A DNA stretch of 64,000 nt from positions 124,001 through 188,000 of the forward strand of contig NZ_CP134890.1 in NCBI RefSeq assembly GCF_032098525.1, written 5' to 3'. The translations under genes and the position numbers were made by a program. The DNA is from Flavobacterium sp. PMTSA4 (lineage in GTDB: Bacteria > Bacteroidota > Bacteroidia > Flavobacteriales > Flavobacteriaceae). Under the pieces are notes generated by a model. The model did not search any database and was not told where the DNA came from. It saw nothing but the letters and a program-made list of their open reading frames with translations. The stretch's first letter is position 1. Each line of letters starts with the position of its first letter. Below, in pieces: positions 60,709 through 64,000 of this stretch.

Positions 60709-61764
60709 TTATTGCAAAGAAGACATATCAATCACGAAGCGGTATTTTACATCGCTTTTAAGCATGCGTTCGTAGGCATTGTTGATGTCTTGCATTTTAA
60801 TGATTTCAATATCGGAAACTATGTTGTGTTTACCACAGAAATCTAGCATTTCTTGAGTTTCAGCAATACCACCAATCAAGGATGCCGCTACCGATTTACG
60901 TCCCATAATCATTGGAACCGTATTAAGCACAGGTTCTAATCCGCCAAGATAACCTACCAACACTAATGTTCCGCTAGTGCTTAGCGTAGCAATATAAGGA
61001 TTTACATCGTGCACATAAGGAACAGTATCGATAATAACATCAAACTTTCCGGCTACGGAATTCATTTGGTCTTCGTCTGTAGATATGATTACGGAATCAG
61101 CACCAAGGTCTTTGGCATCTTGCGTTTTATTAGGAGTACGCGAAAACAAAGTTACTTCAGCACCCAATCCTTTTGCCAGTTTGATAGCCATATGACCTAA
61201 TCCTCCAAGTCCAACTACGGCAACTTTAGTTCCTTTGCCTACATTCCAATGACGTAATGGTGACCAAGTGGTAATACCAGCACAAAGCAACGGTGCGGTA
61301 GCAGCTAAATCAAGATTAGCAGGTACTTTCAAAACAAAATGTTCTTCTACTACTACTTTTTGAGAATAACCACCATAGGTCATTCCGCCTAAATATTTGT
61401 CTTCACTATTGTAGGTTCCAACCCATCCGTTCTGGCAGTATTGTTCCAAGTCTTTTTGGCAATTAGAGCAAGTACCACAAGAGCCAACTAAGCATCCCAC
61501 GGCAGCATAATCGCCAACTTTTAATTTGGTTACTTCGCTACCAACTCGGGTAACTTTACCCACGATTTCATGTCCTGGCACGGCAGGATAAGTAGTGAAA
61601 CCCCAATCGTTTCGGGCAGTATGCAAATCAGAGTGACACACACCGCAGTACATGATTTCGATTTCGATGTCTTTAGTGGTTGGTTCTCTTCTTTCAATGT
61701 TCATTTGGTTTAAGTCTTGGTCTGCAGATGGCGTTCCATAGGCTTTTACAGTTGTTGTGTTCAT
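60709..61764 (-). CDS. Zinc-dependent NAD(P) alcohol dehydrogenase (YahK/AdhC type)
   Basis: 351 residues. Catalytic zinc ligands in CGVCHSDLH and PGHEIVGKV, structural zinc in CGTCSNCQKDLEQYC, Rossmann motif GLGGLGHMAIKLA, then SRTPNKTQDAKDLGADSV, typical of the cinnamyl-alcohol/YahK branch that prefers NADPH. Reduces a range of aldehydes to alcohols, fitting the detoxification surroundings. Downstream of a tiny membrane-protein gene. Confidence 0.93.
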   Translation of the reverse strand: MNTTTVKAYGTPSADQDLNQMNIERREPTTKDIEIEIMYCGVCHSDLHTARNDWGFTTYPAVPGHEIVGKVTRVGSEVTKLKVGDYAAVGCLVGSCGTCSNCQKDLEQYCQNGWVGTYNSEDKYLGGMTYGGYSQKVVVEEHFVLKVPANLDLAATAPLLCAGITTWSPLRHWNVGKGTKVAVVGLGGLGHMAIKLAKGLGAEVTLFSRTPNKTQDAKDLGADSVIISTDEDQMNSVAGKFDVIIDTVPYVHDVNPYIATLSTSGTLVLVGYLGGLEPVLNTVPMIMGRKSVAASLIGGIAETQEMLDFCGKHNIVSDIEIIKMQDINNAYERMLKSDVKYRFVIDMSSLQ

Positions 61765-61783
61765 TTGTTTGGCAGTTATTTAA

Positions 61784-61954
61784 TTATTTAATTTCGTTGT
61801 TAAATTCGGTGTCTTCGGTTTCCACACCTTCGGCTTCATCAATAAAATGTTGCTCGACTTCTTTCTCGTCTTTTAGATTTCGACGCACTAAGAATATTAT
61901 TAAAAGCAGTGCTAAAACCGCAATTGGGACAATGACGTTAATATTGATTTCCAT
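61784..61954 (-). CDS. Small single-pass membrane protein, 56 residues
   Basis: Read directly from the minus strand: MEININVIVPIAVLALLLII at the N terminus gives a membrane helix, followed by a basic RRN stop-transfer and an acidic tail (EVEQHFIDEAEGVETEDTE) ending NNEIK. Stop TAA at 61784-61786. It lies 19 bases upstream of the alcohol dehydrogenase gene on the same strand and probably shares its transcript. The N-out or N-in orientation follows the positive-inside rule (tail in the cytoplasm). Function unknown. Confidence 0.72.
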   Translation of the reverse strand: MEININVIVPIAVLALLLIIFLVRRNLKDEKEVEQHFIDEAEGVETEDTEFNNEIK

Positions 61955-62025
61955 ACGTTATAGATTTCTATAAAGTTATGAAAAATAGCGGAGATGATGA
62001 TTATTAAATTGTTACTTTTTGAGAT

Positions 62026-62084
62026 AAAAAAAGGTACTTCCAACAAACTCATATTGTTGATGAGACTTGTTTGTTAGAAATACC
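62026..62084 (-). terminator. Long terminator after the DUF4242 gene
   Basis: Hairpin 62033-62084 with interrupted arms (AACAAACTCAT pairing with ATGAG and TTTGTT, and outer GGTA/TACC), followed on the minus strand by seven T. Longer than the other terminators in the window. Confidence 0.75.
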
Positions 62085-62108
62085 TCCAATGAGTTTAGTT
62101 GTTCTTGT

Positions 62109-62381
62109 TTATTCTGCTGTGGTTGGGTCAATAATAGTTGCAATTTCAGTAACTAAATTGGCAGGAAAACCACCTTGCTTAGCATGTTCATACACCAAAT
62201 CTTTGTTAGGTGCAATGTAAACACAATAGATTTTATCTCCAGCAACATAACTGTGTAACCATTGTATTTCGGAACCTAAATTTCGTAATACTCCACAGGA
62301 TGTTTGTGATATACCATGTAATTGTTCTGAGGTTAAGCTTGCAGCGTTGGGAATTTCTCTTTCAATAAGATACTTTGGCAT
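62109..62381 (-). CDS. DUF4242 domain protein
   Basis: 90 residues, a ferredoxin-like dimeric alpha-beta barrel type: MPKYLIEREIPNAASLT and IQWLHSYVAGDKIYCVYIAPNKDLVYEHAKQGGFP. A family member from Streptomyces was described as nickel-binding, so metal binding is possible. Cytoplasmic. Own leader, own terminator; neighbours are metal and stress genes. Confidence 0.88.
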   Translation of the reverse strand: MPKYLIEREIPNAASLTSEQLHGISQTSCGVLRNLGSEIQWLHSYVAGDKIYCVYIAPNKDLVYEHAKQGGFPANLVTEIATIIDPTTAE

Positions 62382-62466
62382 AGTGTTGATTTTTGTTTTC
62401 CTACTCGTATGGCTTTTCGGATTTGCCCCGTTTTTGATGGTCTCTGGATTCCATTTGTTGCGTTAT

Positions 62467-62474
62467 CAAATGTA
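62467..62474 (-). promoter_or_regulatory. -7 box TACATTTG upstream of the DUF4242 gene
   Basis: Minus-strand TACATTTG, matching TAnnTTTG, 86 bases before the DUF4242 start at 62381. A matching -33 TTG is not at usual spacing. Confidence 0.45.
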
Positions 62475-62536
62475 AGTTTCTGATAATGAATACGAATTTA
62501 ATCAATTAAAGCTTATGTTGTTGAGAAAAAATGAAA

Positions 62537-63256
62537 TTAAACACTTACTCCAAAAAGATATCCTACTAAAGCAGTTAACCCCATAGCGATAGTTCCCCAA
62601 AAAGTGATGCGAAGTACTGCTTTGACAACATTTGAACCACCTGTTTTTGCAGCCATAGAACCCAAAAGCACCAAGAATAAAATAGCAGTAGCATAAAGGT
62701 AATACTCCATGTTTTTCAATGGCAGAAATAAAGCGGCTATCAAAGGTAAAACACCACCTACGGTAAATGCAGCTCCAGATGCCAGTGCAGCCTGAATAGG
62801 ATTGGCCTGACTGATTTCATTAATTCCCAGTTCATCTCTAACGTGTGCTCCAAGTGCATCGTGTTCTGTCATTTCGATAGCAACCTGCATAGCGGTTTCT
62901 TTTTTTAAACCTCTTTGCTCATATATTTGTGCCAATCGTTTTAATTCTAACTCAGGCATTTCAAGAAGTTCTTCTTTTTCTCTTTGAATATCTGCTTTTT
63001 CAACATCAGTTTGAGAACTTACCGAAACATATTCTCCCGCTGCCATAGACAATGCACCTGCAACCAACCCAGCTAATGTAGCCAAGATAATAGGTTCTCT
63101 AGTAGAGCTTGCAGCCGATACACCAATAGCAATACTGGCAGTAGAAAGGATGCCATCATTGGCACCCAATACAGCTGCACGTAACCAATTGCTACGATGT
63201 ATGTAGTGATTGTCTAAGTAGTCGTCAAGATGTTTATTGGTTTCTTCAGAACTCAT
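62537..63256 (-). CDS. VIT1/CCC1-family iron/manganese transporter
   Basis: 239 residues. Five membrane segments with the family signatures GANDGILSTASIAIGV (first helix) and AGALSMAAGEYVSVSSQTDVEKADI, and the cytoplasmic metal-binding domain rich in Glu (EREELLEMPELELK-like, here KEELLEMPELELKRLAQIYEQRG). Exports or sequesters Fe(II) or Mn(II). Follows the small membrane-protein gene by 12 bases. Confidence 0.93.
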   Translation of the reverse strand: MSSEETNKHLDDYLDNHYIHRSNWLRAAVLGANDGILSTASIAIGVSAASSTREPIILATLAGLVAGALSMAAGEYVSVSSQTDVEKADIQREKEELLEMPELELKRLAQIYEQRGLKKETAMQVAIEMTEHDALGAHVRDELGINEISQANPIQAALASGAAFTVGGVLPLIAALFLPLKNMEYYLYATAILFLVLLGSMAAKTGGSNVVKAVLRITFWGTIAMGLTALVGYLFGVSV

Positions 63257-63268
63257 GGTAATAGTGTT

Positions 63269-63676
63269 TTATTTTGTTGCCAATTTTCCACCGAAGTAAG
63301 CCATAGGTATATAAGCCAATCCTAAATCAACCAAAGTAAACCACATTGGCGATGGAAGCATAATGATGTTGGCAAGACCACCTAAAAAGAACCAACCACC
63401 AACAATCAGAGCCAATCTCATTTTGTTAGTCGCTCCAATTTTAGCAGCCACAAAAGCGCCCAATAGCGTTCCTAAAGCATGTGCTAAAAAAGGAAGTAAA
63501 AAGTGTTTGGCTTCCATCAAAGGCATAGCGGCTTTTAGTCCTTCCATAGTAGTTAGGTCTGCACCTTCAGGTGGTGGAATGATAGAACCACTAACGGTAA
63601 TGATTGCCATGTTGAGTATTCCACCAGCAAATACACCTGCCAGTACTCCAAGAATGTTTTTTAAAGTTGGATTCAT
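63269..63676 (-). CDS. Four-helix membrane protein of unknown function
   Basis: 135 residues with four predicted membrane helices (ILGVLAGVFAGGILNMAIITV, FLLPFLAHALGTLLGAFVAA, LALIVGGWFFLGGLANIIML, LVDLGLAYIPMAYFGGKLA). I know this as a recurrent conserved hypothetical of Bacteroidota but with no function. It sits 12 bases upstream of the VIT1/CCC1 gene and 17 bases downstream of the VOC gene, so all three probably share a transcript. Confidence 0.8.
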   Translation of the reverse strand: MNPTLKNILGVLAGVFAGGILNMAIITVSGSIIPPPEGADLTTMEGLKAAMPLMEAKHFLLPFLAHALGTLLGAFVAAKIGATNKMRLALIVGGWFFLGGLANIIMLPSPMWFTLVDLGLAYIPMAYFGGKLATK

Positions 63677-63693
63677 AGTTTATCTTTTTTTGA

Positions 63694-64000
63694 TTAATGC
63701 ATTGCTTTACTTGGGTCGTCATAATTCACCATCCAGTTGATGCCAAATTGGTCAGTGAACATCCCAAAATAAGCACCCCAAAAAGTATCTTCCATAGGCA
63801 TAGTTACAGTACCATTGGCCGAAAGTTTGTTAAAAAGCGTATCGGCTTCATCCTTGTTTTGTGCATTAATAGAAATTGAAAAGTTGTTACCTTGTTTAAA
63901 AGTTGGTGCCCATTCGCCACCAGCATCGCTACCATACAAATAGGTTTCCTTACTGATTGGAAGCGAAACATGCATTACTTTTTCTTTGTCTTCATCGCTG
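63694..64000 (-). CDS. VOC-fold (PhnB/glyoxalase-like) protein, N terminus cut by window end
   Basis: The frame is open to base 64000, so the gene starts outside the window; about 102 codons are present. An internal Met (63975) is not the true start because the upstream codons (SDEDKEKV) continue the helix typical of this fold. The PhnB-like C-terminal half is clear: GGEWAPTFKQGNNFSISINAQNKDEADTLFNKLSANG, MPMEDTFWGAYFGMFTDQFGINWMVNYD. Probably binds or modifies a small substrate; many members are annotated only as VOC family. Confidence 0.87.
   Translation of the reverse strand, partial: SDEDKEKVMHVSLPISKETYLYGSDAGGEWAPTFKQGNNFSISINAQNKDEADTLFNKLSANGTVTMPMEDTFWGAYFGMFTDQFGINWMVNYDDPSKAMH

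Noticed and set aside
1..64000. tRNA, rRNA or tmRNA genes
   Set aside because: Looked for T-loop and acceptor patterns in the intergenic gaps and found none that fold convincingly; a covariance-model scan would settle it.

Overview
The window reads as chromosomal DNA of a Bacteroidota bacterium, most likely a Flavobacterium or a close Flavobacteriaceae relative. Reasons visible in the sequence: low GC; several upstream regions carrying the TAnnTTTG -7 box typical of this phylum instead of TATAAT; almost no Shine-Dalgarno sequences; many short lipoproteins; and families common in Flavobacteriia (DUF4249 next to a TonB receptor, DUF4159, DUF1573, DUF3276/PUR, TamB-like DUF490 protein, fused E1 alpha/beta, monomeric isocitrate dehydrogenase, long NusB). 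No rRNA, tRNA or CRISPR array was recognised.

Layout. 1-7.4 kb: end of an NDH-2 gene, a VanX-like dipeptidase, a three-gene minus operon (AI-2E transporter, THUMP-like methyltransferase, secreted protein), a secreted M43 metalloprotease, and a minus operon tsaD-rsmE-DUF4159. 7.4-15.5 kb: a TamB-like giant protein, then plus-strand central metabolism: pfkA, gap, a BadF-type sugar kinase, mgsA. 15.5-15.8 kb: two tandem-repeat arrays. 15.8-21.7 kb: minus operon TonB receptor-DUF4249-thiamine diphosphokinase-uvrB. 22.5-30.3 kb: icd, rplS, an IolW-like oxidoreductase, trmD, a cyclophilin-FKBP fusion and a haem c lipoprotein. 30.3-35.5 kb: glgA-glgC, csaA, DUF3276 and an ABC exporter. 35.7-44 kb: leucine dehydrogenase, nusB-DUF1573-yajC, pepT, and a fused branched-chain/2-oxoacid dehydrogenase E1. 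44-53.3 kb: an M1-like protein lacking its zinc site and ending in a probable beta-barrel, a LOG-family protein, a protein made of four internal repeats, and uvrA.

From 53.4 kb the character changes to an accessory region: two lipocalin-like lipoproteins, a 21-bp tandem array, a 300-residue gene with strongly C-ending codons, a 31-bp tandem array, a zinc-ribbon/PH/SHOCT protein, and about 0.8 kb of hairpin repeats with a duplicated 3' end of the arsenite exporter gene. This leads into a minus-strand arsenic operon (arsR, DUF6428, arsenate reductase-like phosphatase, acr3) with a palindromic operator over its promoter, then a zinc alcohol dehydrogenase, a tiny membrane protein, DUF4242, a VIT1/CCC1 metal transporter, a four-helix membrane protein and a VOC-fold protein cut by the window end: a metal and stress-resistance block.

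Nothing here is convincingly a new defence or enzymatic system. The items most worth a second look are the acr3 3'-end duplication, in which all differences are synonymous and which sits among mobile-looking hairpin repeats; the two unrelated loci with 21-bp tandem arrays; the inactive M1/beta-barrel fusion; the four-repeat secreted protein; and the codon-atypical gene at 54.5 kb.
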